From Cannabis sativa (Eukaryota > Streptophyta > Magnoliopsida > Rosales > Cannabaceae): a stretch of DNA of 64,000 bases. The position numbers and the translations under genes were made by a program. Below are positions 23,743-35,990 of this stretch, piece by piece. The DNA is taken from contig NC_083601.1 in assembly GCF_029168945.1 (NCBI RefSeq), positions 39,359,660 to 39,423,659 of the forward strand. Direction: 5' to 3'. Numbering within the stretch: position 1 is the first letter of the stretch; each line of letters starts with the position of its first letter. The notes beneath the pieces were generated by a model. The model saw nothing but the letters and a program-made list of their open reading frames with translations, did no database searches and was not told the origin of the DNA.

Positions 23743-24974
23743 GTACTGATTATTAGAACCAAACAAGGAAACTGGTCCATGTCTAGTGACAATTGTCTCC
23801 TGTGATGTTCGACTTTTTGGGCTCTGATTTGAAGCATTAGGCGTTGTAAGGGGTCAGGCTCAAGTCTGTTTCACTTTCCTCTGTCTCTGTCTCTCTTTCT
23901 TCACACCCTGTTAAAAAGAGTAAAGTACTGGGAAATTATTTAGAACAAAATAAAAATTTGGTTAGTAGGATGTGGTGATGACATAAAAACAGGGTTTTGT
24001 TTACTTTGATGATTTTAAGTACATTTTAATTTTCAATACAACGCTTGTCCTCTTGTTTTTTTCTTTCCTTTGCCTAGTTTGGATGCTGTTTTAATATAGA
24101 GACACTTTGAAGTTTGAATTATTTTTTAATAATTATATATCATGTTATTTTATATTCAAAATCACCCTTCATTGTCAATTTCACTCTTGTATCCTGTGAC
24201 ACTAATTTGTTACCTGTACTTTAAATTAAAGACTAATCGAATTGGAAGAAAAATGAATAAGAGAAGAACCTGCACTATTTAAACCAAAAATATATATTTA
24301 TTTAATTAGGTTTACTAGTTAATTTGTTTGCTGCTTCATGAAATGTCTAGAGACCTTCTTGCCACTTGGACCCATCCAACCCACACTGTCGAGGAACGAC
24401 GGTTTGGTTGTTTCATTGGCTTTCATTGTTGAGTCGCTCACAAAATACAGGTCATTTCACGTGACTGAGTCATTGGCTATATTTATTGCTTTAGTTTTAC
24501 TGGTTGGGTTGAGATTGAGTTTTTGACTTAAGGGGCATGGGGATGTTGATTTTAATTATGGGTTTTCACGTAATTTGTGGTGGCAATTTAAAATTTCCCT
24601 AACGGATTTTATAAGGTGTGTTTGTATTTGGTATTTTCCAACGATGTATTAGCTTAATTTGAAGCATGTCCCAGATCAGTGATAATGTCCTCTTTATTTG
24701 AGTGGTGTGTGACTATAGTTTGGAGTTTCATTCTCTATCTGTTTGATGTCCAATGTATAGTCAACATTAATATGGGGACATTTTTTTTTTGTTTGGTCCC
24801 AACAAGTCAGTCACGAATTTAGAATTTTCATTCTAATTGTTATGTAAAAGTATTTAGGTCTACTTTAAATAATTTATTGAGTTTTGTAGGGGCTAAAAAA
24901 ATTAAAAGAAAAATATTTAATTTTTTTAGTGTATTTTTTTTGTTGGCTTATCAAGTGAATTCGTTGTTGCAATA
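23743..24974. other. 3' flank of the cyclin gene; AT-rich
   Basis: Contains the probable 3'UTR (to about 24000). A weak RNase H-like open stretch near 24380-24526 (HVTESLAIFIALVLL) resembles the LINE RNase H fragments nearby but is too short and eroded to call. Otherwise nothing recognised. Confidence 0.4.
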
Positions 24975-25665
24975 GGTGAGAGCTCAAGTGGTTAAGGAAC
25001 ATCAAGGTTCGGTAGCAATGATTTGTTGGGCTATTTGGTATGCTCGAAATGAATTTGTATGGAATAAAGAAATACCTAGTGTGAGTAATGTGGTTCTCAA
25101 TAAAATTGTATCTTGAACAATAGAAGAATACTTAAATGAAGGATGACTATGCACCATTACAAGTGGTATGGTACCAAGGTTTGGGTAAAGTCTCAAGAGA
25201 TGGAGATTAAGATAAATGTTAATTCTGCTGTGTTCACTGCCACTCATCAATTTGGGATCGGTTTGGTAGCTCATGATCATTTGGTGAAGCTCGTACCATT
25301 ATTTGTGCTGATGATGTGGAACTTGAGTTAGCTAAAGTTTTAGGCATTTGAGAGGCACTTAGTTGGATCAAGGACAAAGAATGGTCAGTGGTAGTACCTA
25401 AGTCTATTGTTTAGTGACAGTTGAGGCCATTCTTGATCACTTAATCATGAATACTCCTTTTGGTTTCGTTGTTAACAATTGCTGACATTTGATTAGTTGT
25501 TTAACCGGAGTCTCTTTTTTGTTCGTTTATCATTCTATTATTAACAAAGTGACTCATAGTTTTGCTAGATCTTCCTATTATTTTTCATATCGAATTCTCA
25601 ATTGGAGTAATGTTCCTACTAAGTTTATGTCTATGTTATTAGGCGATTTGTCTTTTTCATGAAAT
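24975..25665 (+). pseudogene. LINE ORF2 C-terminal fragment (RNase H-like), decayed
   Basis: Plus-strand pieces read ICWAIWYARNEFVWNKE, then fragments of an RNase H-like domain (EALSWIKDKEWS) and a final NKVTHSFARSS motif, the usual end of plant LINE RNase H domains. The order and wording parallel the intact LINE at 29822-42392 (CWAVWGARNNLVWQRK, EALSWIKEKQWQ). Frameshifts and stops break it repeatedly. It is a 5'-truncated, old copy in the opposite orientation to the intact LINE. Confidence 0.7.
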
Positions 25666-25716
25666 TCTATTTCCTTTAGAAAAAATAAATATATAAATAC
25701 TAAACATCACACTAAC

Positions 25717-26438
25717 TAGGAGTGCACAAAATATGGGTCAAACCGTTCAGCCCGGCCAACCCAACTTATTTTTTGTAGTAAAGGGTCATGTTAAGAGTAT
25801 GTCATGGCTCATTGGGTTGAAAAGTGATAAGCCATATAATTATGGATTGGTTATAGATTGGACACATTTTAACTTTATATAACCCAAACCAACCCATTTC
25901 TTGAAAGATGTTCTAAATTTAAGACAACATTCATACATAAAATATATTTTACATCCACAAAATATATACAAATATATATTTTATGTTTTCATACATAAAT
26001 AAATTATATTGTGATAACCTTAGAATGTGAATTAACCAAAACACATCACTAACACGTATTCTATAGTTACTCTACTACTTCTACCAACAAGCCTAATGTG
26101 ATAATCAATCACTATTGTTAACTTTTCTACTCACACAATGATACCCCTATTACCTTAGTTTTTTTTTAAAGGAATATATTACACACATATGTATCGTTTT
26201 TTTATGTATGTACTAGGTTGAATAATTTTATCCTGTTTGTAACATAAATATTAAAGTTTAAAATATTCATCTCAACCCAATGAACCCAACCCAAGCCACC
26301 CCTATATTATTGTACTAAGTAAAGTTGGGTTGTACAATAAAAAAAATTGAATGGTTTATAGCTTATCCAAACCGCAATCATTGTATTGGCGTATTAAAAT
26401 ACCTTTAACCCAGCTAACCCACCTCATTTGCACTCCTA
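25717..26438. mobile_element. hAT-type MITE with 8-bp target duplication
   Basis: Terminal inverted repeats TAGGAGTGCA and TGCACTCCTA bound 722 bp. Direct repeats ACACTAAC lie immediately outside at 25709-25716 and 26439-26446. An 8-bp target duplication is the hallmark of the hAT superfamily. The interior has no coding frame and contains runs of CAACCCAA-like words near both ends. Non-autonomous. Confidence 0.85.
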
Positions 26439-26927
26439 ACACTAACTTAGCATAAATTAAAGGAGAACTTTTAAAAATACTATTTTTTTATATTTTATTT
26501 ATAATTTTATGGCCTAATATTTTTATTTACAAAAATACGTTTGTAAAGTTTTCAAATTACAAAAAAAAAAGAAATTGCTCATCAAAAAGTAAGAAAACAA
26601 CTAAAATATAAAGAGAAATCAACCTCAAGACAACTTAAATCAACTATAACACAACCAAAAATAATTAGAAAAATAAACTATAATACAACTATAAATAAAC
26701 TATAAAACAACTAAAAAAAATGATGTATTGCTTTTACTAAAGAGGTATTGTTGTTAAGAAAAAAGTTCAAAGGGTAAAAGTAAAATTTTTCTGTATTGAT
26801 GTATTTTTGTATTTTTTTTTTAAATTTTTGGTCTATTGTATAATTTTTTTTTTTTCAATTAAACTTAGTCTTCTCCAATAACATTTCTAACTACAAAATC
26901 TTAATTGGACTAAAAATATTTTGTTAA

Positions 26928-26931
<4 letters not shown>

Positions 26932-26963
<32 letters not shown>

Positions 26964-27375
26964 TGAAACGTGGGAATTCATTAAATCAAAAGGACCATTG
27001 CTGGTCATTACAAAATAAAGCAAAAGGAAGATATTCAAACTTGATATATTCTAAAACACACAGGTTTGTTCATTTAATTATGTTATGGATAACAAAATTA
27101 AACTAACGAGAAATGAAAATGAAGCTACAACCATCTAAAGTCTTCATCATACTATTAATTTCTTTGGTGATTCTGTCAATCTCTGTATATCTCTCTCATT
27201 TGCTGCATTAATTAACAATTCTGAATCTCCCTCTACAAAGACATACTTGTGGCCTTTTTTGACAGCAATCATGGTTCCCAAAAGAGCAGCGGTTGCTTTA
27301 GCCACTAAAGGAGAAACTACCCCTACTAATTTAGTTACAATCCAAATCACCTTCCCCTTATCATCTCGAAAAGGT
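26932..27375 (-). mobile_element. 5'-truncated LINE with poly(A) tail
   Basis: A run of 31 T at 26932-26962 is the poly(A) tail of a minus-strand retroposon. Upstream of it, minus-strand 27375-27147 encodes an RNase H-like piece (RDDKGKVIWIVTK, FVEGDSELLINAANE), the C-terminal domain of plant L1-type ORF2. No convincing target duplication was seen. The long pure tail suggests a fairly recent insertion, or slippage. Confidence 0.7.
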
Positions 27376-27711
27376 TGGTTTAATTAGAAAAGTAAATTTT
27401 TTTTTTCAAAAACATGTTTTATAAAACTGTTTTCACTTTCAATATTTTAATTGAGGATGAAAATTTTAAAAAAATCACTTTCAACATTTTTTCAAACAAT
27501 TTTTTTATAATTAATATTTTGGACTCTGACCGCAACTTGGACCTTAGGAACCAAACTTCTCCTAAAAATAAAAACAAATTATTTTAGAATTTATTTAAAT
27601 AATATTACAGTCTTATTTTGTATTATATTTTATTAATATCCATTTTATTTTATCTTTTATTATTTTTATCAACTATTTTCTGTCTCCTCATTTCCTCTCG
27701 CCTCACATTTT

Positions 27712-28457
27712 GGGCTTGTTTAGCATAACTTATATTTTTAAAAGAACTTCTTCTCCATTTGAAGAGCTTTTATAAGTGTTTGGTAGTAAAATATAAAAAC
27801 TCTTACAAATAATATATATCAAATTTGTTTATAATAATAATATAATTCTTTTTCTTGTTTAAAAAAATTAATTTTAAAAAATAAAATAAAAATATATAAG
27901 CGTGCCAATGGATTTATGAAGAAGAATAGAATGGAGATTTTGGTGAGTCTTCATGGATTAACTCCAAGTTAATGATGCCATCACCATTATTTTTGCAAAA
28001 GAATCTGTGTTTGTTACATTAATTAACAAATAACGAGATTTTAATGTTTTTCTAAAAAAAAAAAAAAAAGAATCTAACGTAACAATAAAGAAAAAAAATA
28101 AAAAATCTAAAAAATAAATTATTTTTTTACCGTATTATTTTTTTTTGGCTGAAACTATTAGATTTTTATTATGAGAAGAATATGAAATGATTTGGTGTAA
28201 TATAACAATCAAGAATGTAATTTAATTATTTTTTTTTAGAAAAAAAAAATGGTAAATTAGGTATTATAAAAGATTCATTAAACTAAAAAATAGCTTCCCG
28301 TGTTTTTTTAGAAGCACTTCCTAAAAAAGTTGGTGAGTCATTGCTTCTCTAAAAAGTCCTTTTAAATCAAAAAAGCTCTTCTCATTTTCATCCAAACATA
28401 TCTGAAAGTAGCTTTGAGACTTCAAAAGCTCTTCCAAAGTCATGCCAAACAAGCCCC
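27712..28457. mobile_element. Non-autonomous DNA transposon with ~35-bp imperfect inverted ends
   Basis: The left end GGGCTTGTTTAGCATAACTT and the right end ATGCCAAACAAGCCCC are inverted; similarity continues inward through AGAGCTTTT-like words. Length 746 bp, no coding frame. The GGGCTTGTTTGG-type end is common in plant hAT/PIF-like MITEs, but the flanks show only a degenerate possible target duplication (TCACATTT versus TCACTTTA), so the superfamily is open. Confidence 0.6.
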
Positions 28458-29073
28458 TTCACTTTACTTCCTCTCTTTTATTAACCGAAAAAAGAAAAAT
28501 ACTAACATAACCATTACCAAATACATCTTATTTTTCAAAATAAAAAAATATATATTTCATTTATGCCATAGTTAAACATATTTTGAAACAAATTTTTTAC
28601 CATAAACGGAGCAGTTCCTGACATGAAGATAAGTAGTGATCTCAGTTCTTATACCACTTAGCAATAAAGCAAAGAGTATTGCGGGATAAAGAAAACATTA
28701 AGGCAGTGACCAATATGAAGGAATAAGTAACATACTTGAGAGACAAAATGGATTGCTCTAACTTTTTCAAAATATAAAATTTAAAATAATATGTATTCAC
28801 AATTAATTTGAAATTAAAAAAAATTAAAATAATCTCTTGTAAAAATTTGGACATATACTTCATAAAATTTTTTATCAATAAAACTTTTATACTCCATTTT
28901 TTAATTATTGTTTTTATATTCGCTTTACCTTATTTCATTTTCTAACTTCCCTGCACCAGTGATAACTTGACTGAATGACTGCAAAACATTTAAATGGGAA
29001 GGAGCTTTGCATACACAACTTAACTTGAAGAAAAGTAATACCACAGTGCAGTAAGTTCAGTTCATACCAATTT
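28458..29073. other. Gene-free AT-rich segment
   Basis: No gene, RNA or element end recognised. It lies between an inverted-repeat element and an unidentified pseudogene exon. Confidence 0.4.
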
Positions 29074-29310
29074 TCACAATTGCAGCAAGTTCAATTTAGC
29101 TTCCTCTTTAAAATAAGAAACTTCAGTGACCATCCTCATAGTGTCCGTTTCACCACCAGCAGCCGCATTAAAAATGCCTTTTAATAGAACCTAATCACAG
29201 GAATACTCTTGCAATTGTGATAACCCGGTTCCAACGTTGCTTAATCCAAGTGAGATTCTTTCGTCACACTGTTTTTGGTGCTCCAATTTAATTCCCAGTT
29301 TGCATGCATG
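29074..29310 (-). pseudogene. Unidentified protein-coding remnant (single frame with one internal stop)
   Basis: A minus-strand frame from about 29310 to the TGA at 29074 reads plausibly as protein (KLEHQKQCDERISLGLSN, then after one TAG FNAAAGGETDTMRMVTEV and SYFKEEAKLNLLQL). Base composition is clearly less AT-rich than its surroundings. No start codon and no splice site were identified at the upstream end. I do not recognise the family; it is probably a captured or stranded exon of a host gene. Confidence 0.4.
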
Positions 29311-30046
29311 CCAATGAAATGTAAATTGAAGTGTATATAATAAAGTACTATCAAAATAGAGTTACTACAGAAAACTTGAAAGTGTAATAAAAGACAATTG
29401 CCTATATTATCTTACTTCACCATTTCATGAGTCATGGCTTTGATGTTGGAAACTTTGTGATTATAATTGAAGGAAATAGGAGCATTACAACTAAATACAC
29501 AAAATATATAAGGATTACATATGAGTAGAAGAAGAGATTACAACTATTGCAATTATAATACATACGAGTACAAAGAAGAGAATAATATGTCTTAAAGGTT
29601 TATCAAGCCAGCCTACTTAGTTTAGTGTCTAAGAATAAATAGTTCCACATAAAATTTTAACCAATAAGTGATTTCAACTACATGTGTCATATTATCTCAA
29701 AAACTACATGGGTCATATGAATATGACATTTATTTATAGAGTTTTCACTCTCATATAAACATAAATGACCATCATAAAATTTTTGGATGTTAGCAATAAT
29801 AATTTAGGCGTTTATAGTATTTTTTTTTTTTTGAATGATCAATTGTTTTATTAACCAATAACTTCCGCTACCAAACAAGGTAGCAAATCAGTTGGAACAT
29901 CCTCCAAACTGAATCGACGATCAGGGAATAATATAGCAGCCTTCGCAAAGTGATGGGCCACTACATTAGCAGATCGTTTCACAAAAGAAACAGAAACATT
30001 ACCAATAGAGTTAATCAAAGTCTTACAATCATGAATAACTAAACCA

Positions 30047-30537
30047 TGTTAGACTTTTTATTTGGGCTTACATTAAATTTTATTGGTTTTATTAAAACTT
30101 GGGTTGATTGGATAGTTCTTTGCTGCGTTAGCCCATATTGTTGGTGATCAATTGTTAATGGGCTTAGCATCTGTGAGTAAAGTCTAGGTGAAGCAGAAGT
30201 GTGGGCTTTTCTAGTTGACTGAAGCCTTTGATGAGCAGGCCCAGCCCAACTAGGGTTTTGTAGCTAAGTCCCCTCCCTAACTCTATAAATACATATTGTC
30301 TCATCACAATTGTATACCTTTTGATAATCAGAGAAAATAAACTGCTTCTGATTTAGAGATCTAGGGAGGAAGACTTAGTTGATAGTATTGCACTATCAAA
30401 TTGGAGTAACTGCTGTGGATCAATCAGAGATAATTGCTATGGATCAATCAGGTACACATACCTAATTATTATATCTTATTATTGTGTTCTATGTTATATA
30501 CAAATAGATCTTGGGTTAATTGTTAATTTATTTAACA
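30047..30537 (+). repeat. Copia 5' LTR (491 bp)
   Basis: Starts TGTTAGACTT and ends ATTTAACA. TATA box TATAAATA at 30284-30291, followed by GATAATCAGAGAAAATAAAC near the expected R region. It contains ACTGCTGTGG where the 3' LTR has ACTGTGG, the only difference seen. Confidence 0.97.
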
Positions 30538-30539
30538 TG

Positions 30540-30550
30540 TGGTATCAGAT
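30540..30550 (+). other. Primer-binding site (initiator tRNA-Met type)
   Basis: TGGTATCAGAT begins 2 bases after the 5' LTR. TGGTATCAGA is complementary to the 3' end of plant initiator tRNA-Met, the usual primer for copia elements. Confidence 0.9.
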
Positions 30551-32139
30551 TGCCTATTGTATATGATTTAGAACCTATAATTTATATAACAATTAATATG
30601 TATATGTTACTTTTTTTTTTTCCAATTACATATTAATTTTGTTATTATTTTATGTTGAATTTTTTATTTTTTAATCTTAAAAGTTTAAGGGTTTTATTCC
30701 TCATTAAATTCTCTCTCTTTTGATATATTACTTGCATAAAATCATTGAGTAAATTAGAAGAATTTTAAGATTAAACTTTTAAGGGTTTATGTATTTTTTT
30801 TTTTTTTCTTTATGAAATTCAATTTGGGATTTTTGATTCTATAGTTTATACACTAAAATTGATGGTGCAAATCTCATTATCAACTAATTTACAATGTTTC
30901 TACACGTTTAATTTTTCGAATTGTATGACATACATGCTAGAATCGGGTTGATAGTTTGTTTTTATTTTATTTTTTTTTTTCGGATTGTTTTTGCCAAGAG
31001 ATCTAGAAATTGAGCCTTAAAAACTCGAAATTAGTAGTCTAGATGGACTAGAAATCCAATACCGATCGAAACCCATCAATTTCCCCATGTTTTCGTCGTT
31101 TTTTGGCCGGAAAAAGAGAGCAGACCCGACTGGAGGAGCACCGGGTCGCGTGACCCGGTTTCAGACCCGCTGGAGGAAGAAGATCAAGCCCAGCCGCGAA
31201 GCCCAGTCGCACAGCCCGCGCGTGGGGGCGCGTGCGGCACTCTCGGAGGTCGTTTTTCGACGATTTTTTTCCCAGCGTGCTTAGAATTAAATTTCTGATT
31301 TTTCTATGATTTTTAATTAATTTTTTGACTCCGTTTAATAATTATTATTATTTTAATGATAATTATGCAGTTAAAAAATTATTAAAAATAATTTTTGATG
31401 ATTTTTCAAAATCCGTAAATCATAGAAAATTTTTGAGTTTCTTCTCGTCCCATATGACATAGTCACTCTCTTGTTTCGTTTATCTTGACTATGTAATCTC
31501 CACCAATATTCTTTATTTCACATTTTTCCATTAATTGTTGTTCTAAAGTTATAAAACTTGATTGTTTGATACAAAAATAATGTGTTATGGTGGACACTTT
31601 ATTTTTTGATTATCAATATAATAAAAGCAATTATATATCTCTTTTGGAAATTTGGTTGAAAATTATTAATTTTCAATGATTGTTTTATCACCAAATTTCA
31701 CATGTTGAAGAAAATATTATATTTTTGGTTGACTATATGTGTAATTACTTGCCCAAAGGTAGTATTTACATATATTAGTTCACATTCCATGAAGTGAGTT
31801 AATATTAAATGTATGTATTTTAATTATTTGCCCAAAGGTAATAATTTAAATATATAAATTTATTATTATTTTTTGCTTGAATTAATACATATTTTTAAGA
31901 AATTTATTTGCCCAAAGGTAATAAAATTCTTAAATGATATGTATTTTTTTCTTTGTTGTTAACTTCATGAAGGTAGATCATGTGTGTGTTATATTCTCAC
32001 CCCAAAGGGGAGTTTATAATGACCAGTTGACTCTACAATATTTTCTAATGCATTGCTCATATTGCTTATTCAAGTTTTAATTTTTAGATTTTTTGGTCTC
32101 CTTTTTGCGAACAACAATAACGTTTTTATCTGAATTCTG
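30551..32139 (+). other. Copia leader region
   Basis: Long untranslated leader. It holds a sharply GC-rich islet at about 31090-31280 (CGCGCGTGGGGGCGCG) with a 65-codon open frame rich in Arg/Ser. It also holds four copies of CCCAAAGG near 31752, 31831, 31911 and 32001, spaced 79-90 bp, three of them as TTGCCCAAAGGTA. No gag start was identified. Confidence 0.6.
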
Positions 32140-35100
32140 AATGCTTCCAACTTTAAGACATGGAAACGTAATGTGAAAATTGCTTTAGGCATAATAAATT
32201 TGGACTTATGCCTTCGAGAAGAAAAATCTGCTGATCTTATTCTAATATCAGAATTGTTGCCCCAAAAAAAAAAAAAAAAAAAAAAATTCTTCATGCACAT
32301 TAAAAAAAAAAAAAATTCAAATCATCTTAGTTTCATTGCTATGAACCGTTTAATTCCTGAACATCTTTTGATGGTTTGCCAAACACCTCAAATACTAATG
32401 AGTTTTTCAAAGTACTAGAAAAACTATTTCACACTAGTGAAATCGCTAAAGCTGGACATCTTATGGATGAAATGGCAACCATTAAGTATGAAAAATAAAA
32501 GGAGTGCGAGATTTTATTCTGAAATTGGTGAATGTTCAGTCCAAGTTGAAAGATCATAATATTCCTCTTCCTGACTCTTTCATTATTCATCGAGCTCTTC
32601 ATGCACTTCCTGCCTCTTTCAGTCTTATCAAGACAGCCTACAACACTTATAATAAAACATGGAGTTTTAGTGATCTAATTTCTCAGTGTGTAGCTAAAAA
32701 AAGCAAGCTAACAAAATGAAAAGAATGAGTCTTCTCACTTTGTTTCTCAACTCAAGCCCAACAAAGGATAAAGAAAATATGAAGAGAAACAACAACAACC
32801 AGAGGCTAAGGGATTTCAAGAAGCCAAGTGAGAGGGAGTCAATGCTTACAGTGGACACTTATATTGGAGTGGACGTTATTTATGTTGGCACACTTATTCT
32901 TGAATTACAGTTTAGTGTTCAGATTGTTTTGAACAGTAATTACTTGATTCCTACTTTTAAAGTAATTCAGTTTCGCTTCCGCTTATAGTGAACCAATGAT
33001 TTTCTTTTCGTTTAGCCAATTATAGTGTTGACATTATGTTTGACTCCGAATAATTGGAAACTGTTTTTACTCTGATATTCATTTCAAATTATCATTGACT
33101 TCCTTAGCTTCCTTTTTCAATATTGTGAATATTGTGGATAAGAAATCTTATATTAAGATAACATCCTTATTGTTATGGCACAAAAGATTGGGTCATATTT
33201 CCAGAGAAAGGGTTGATCGTTTAATTAAATCTGAAATACTTCCTCCTCTTGATGCTTCTGATTGGGATACTTGTGTTGATTGTACTCGTGGAAATCGACT
33301 AAAACAAGAAAGAAGACTGCAAACCGCAGTCAATCTTTATTGGAAATTATCCACACAGACATCAGTGGTCCTTATTCCACCACGTTGTGCAGAAACAAGT
33401 ATTTTATCACTTTTATCGATGATTTTTCTCGTTATGGATTCACCTATTTCATTAAAGAAAAATCTGACGCCCTTGATAAACTCAAAATTTTTCGAAATGA
33501 GGTTGAGAAACAATTAGGAAGAGTCATCAAAGTTGTTCATTCTGATCGTGGAGGAGAATATTATGGTCGTTATACAGAATCTGGACAACACATGGGGCTT
33601 TTTGCAGAGTACTTACAAGAAAATGGTATAGTTGCTCAATACACTATGCACGGTTCACTGTGAGCAAAATGGCGTTGCGAAAGGAGAAATCGCACTCTCA
33701 TGGATATGGTTAGAAGTATGATGAGTAGAACAAATCTTCGAGTTTTTATGGGGTGAAGCACTTATGTTTTGCAACTTATATTTTAAATCGTGTTCCCGGT
33801 AAATCTGTTCCCAAGACCCCTTTTGAGTTGTGGATTTGGGCGGAAGCCTAGTCTTAATCATCTTCGAGTATGGGGTTGTCAGTGAAGTAAAGATTTATGA
33901 TCCTAATTTGAAAAAGTTAGATCCGAGAACAAATCGCTGTTATTTCATTGGTTATCCAATGCGCTCAAAAGGCTATCGCTTTTACTGTCCCACTCGTGGT
34001 ACGCGAATTGTTGAATCTCGAATCGCTAAATTTACGGAATTTGATGTTCTTGAAAAAATTCCTTCAACATCTCTTGAAATGGGGAGTCCTCTAAAGGAAT
34101 TTGTATTCCTATGTCATTTTCAAGAGATGATAATAGTAGTCTCCATCCTACTCCAGTTGGTAATGCTCCCATTGTTGATGAATATATTGCTCCCGATATC
34201 GAAGATGATGAATGTCCTATTATTGATGAAGGGCCTATTAATGATGAAGCTCCTATTGTTAATGGGAATCCTGTTATTGAAGAAATTCCAGTTGTGGAAG
34301 ATGTTATTCAAAACAATGATCAACAAAGAGAAGTTATTCCAGAAGTACCTCCTCTAAGAAGATCTCAGAGACAAAAGAAGTCAACAAAGTGTCATGATAA
34401 TTTTGTTTATCTTGGAGAAGGAGAATATGATATTGATCATTTTGTGGATCCTGTCACTTTTAGTGAAGCACTTAATAGTCCACAATCTTCAAAATGGTTA
34501 GCAGCTACGGATGATGAGATCGACTCCATGAAGAAAAATGGTGTATGGGAGCTAGTTTTATTACCTGATGGTTTTAAACCAATAGGTTGTAAGTGGATTT
34601 TAAAGGCTAAAAGGGATAAAAAGGGGACAGATTGAAAGGTTTAAAGCGCGTTTAGTGGCTAAAGGCTTTACTCAAAGAGAAGGTATTGATTACACTGAAA
34701 CTTTCTCACCTGTTTCCACTAAAGATTCATTCAGAATTATTATGGCCTTAGTTGCGCATTTTGATTTAGAGTTGCATCAAATGGATGTTAAAACTATTGT
34801 TCTGAATGGAGAACTGAGTGAGCAAATTTTTTATGTCTCAATCTGAAGGCTTCGAGGAAAATTGAAATGATCTAATTATTGTCTCAAACAAGCATCTCAC
34901 CAGTGGTACTTGAAGTTTGATAAGGTCATGACACTGTTGGATTTCATCGAGAACAAGTTTGACTAGTGTATTTATATGAAGATCAGTGGGAGTCATCATA
35001 TTTTTTCTTGTTCTTTATGTAGATGATATTTTACTTGCCAGCAGTGATTTGTCATTACTAAATGAGACCAAAAGTTTTCTATCTACCAATTTTGATATGA

Positions 35101-35990
35101 AAGATCTTGGAGAGGCATCTTTAGTTTTGGGGATTGAGATTCATCATGATAAGAATTGAAAAGTTCTTGGCTTACCTCAAGAAGCTTACGTTACTCGTGT
35201 GCTCAAAAGGTTCAACATGGATTTGTGTAAAGCTGGTTTCGTTCCTATTTTAAAAGGGACAAATTTACTAAGCAACATTGTCCTAAGAACGACTTAAAAA
35301 GAGAAGCAATGAAGAATATCCCATATGCAAATGTAGTAGGGAGTTTGATGTATGCTTAGGTTTGCACTAGACCTGACATTGCTTTCATGGTCGATGTTCT
35401 TAGGAGATATTTATCTGATCCTGGCCATGATCATTAGGATGCAGCCAATAAAGTTTTGAGATATTTGCATAGAACGAAGAGTTTTATGCTTGTGTATAAG
35501 CATGTCAACAATCTTTAAGTTGTTGGTTATTCAGATTCAGATTTTGGTGGTTATGTAGATGATTTAAAGTCAACTTCTGGCTATATTTTCACTTTTGTTG
35601 GTGTTGCTATTTCTTGAAAAAGTGTTAAATAGACTTTAATCGTATCATCTACTATGTATGTTAAATTTGTTGCATGTTATGGGGCATCTTTGCAAGCTTT
35701 ATGGTTAAAGAATTTGATTTTAGAGATACGACTAGTTGATCCTATTTCCTCTCCTATACTAATCTATTGTGATAATAGTATTGTTGTTTTCTTTTCAAAG
35801 AATAATGAGATTAGTAGTGCTTCCAAATATAAGGAAATAAAGTATCTCACTATTAAAGACTTGGTCTAGAAAGGAGACATTGTGATAGAATATTGAAAGA
35901 CCAAGTTGTTGTTTGCAGATCCCCTAACCAAAGGACTAAGTTCCATATTGTTTAATAAACATGTTTTTGTTATGAGCATTTTATAATCTT
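32140..35990 (+). pseudogene. Copia gag-pol, heavily decayed
   Basis: Recognisable pieces: gag N-terminus (TWKRNVKIAL) broken by A-runs at 32264-32316; gag middle (HRALHALPASF) at 32504-32719; pre-integrase (LLWHKRLGHISRERV) near 33170; integrase core with HTDISGP and VVHSDRGGEYY near 33350-33560; reverse transcriptase start (VAKGFTQREGIDYTETFSPV) at 34655 and the LYVDDILLAS active-site region near 35020; RNase H (DSDFGGYVDDLKSTSGYI; ADPLTKGLSS) to about 35940. No gag zinc knuckle or protease DTG/DSG motif was found. Many breaks are TAG/TGA/TAA codons at positions where the family usually has Trp or Gln, fitting C-to-T or G-to-A change. Confidence 0.9.

Noticed and set aside
24338..24526. 62-codon frame resembling part of an RNase H domain
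   Set aside because: Similarity is weak and lacks the Asp/Glu catalytic context; kept only as a possible LINE remnant.
31087..31284. 65-codon Arg-rich frame in the copia leader as a gene
   Set aside because: It is explained by the GC-rich islet and has no known family; reported as a composition anomaly instead.
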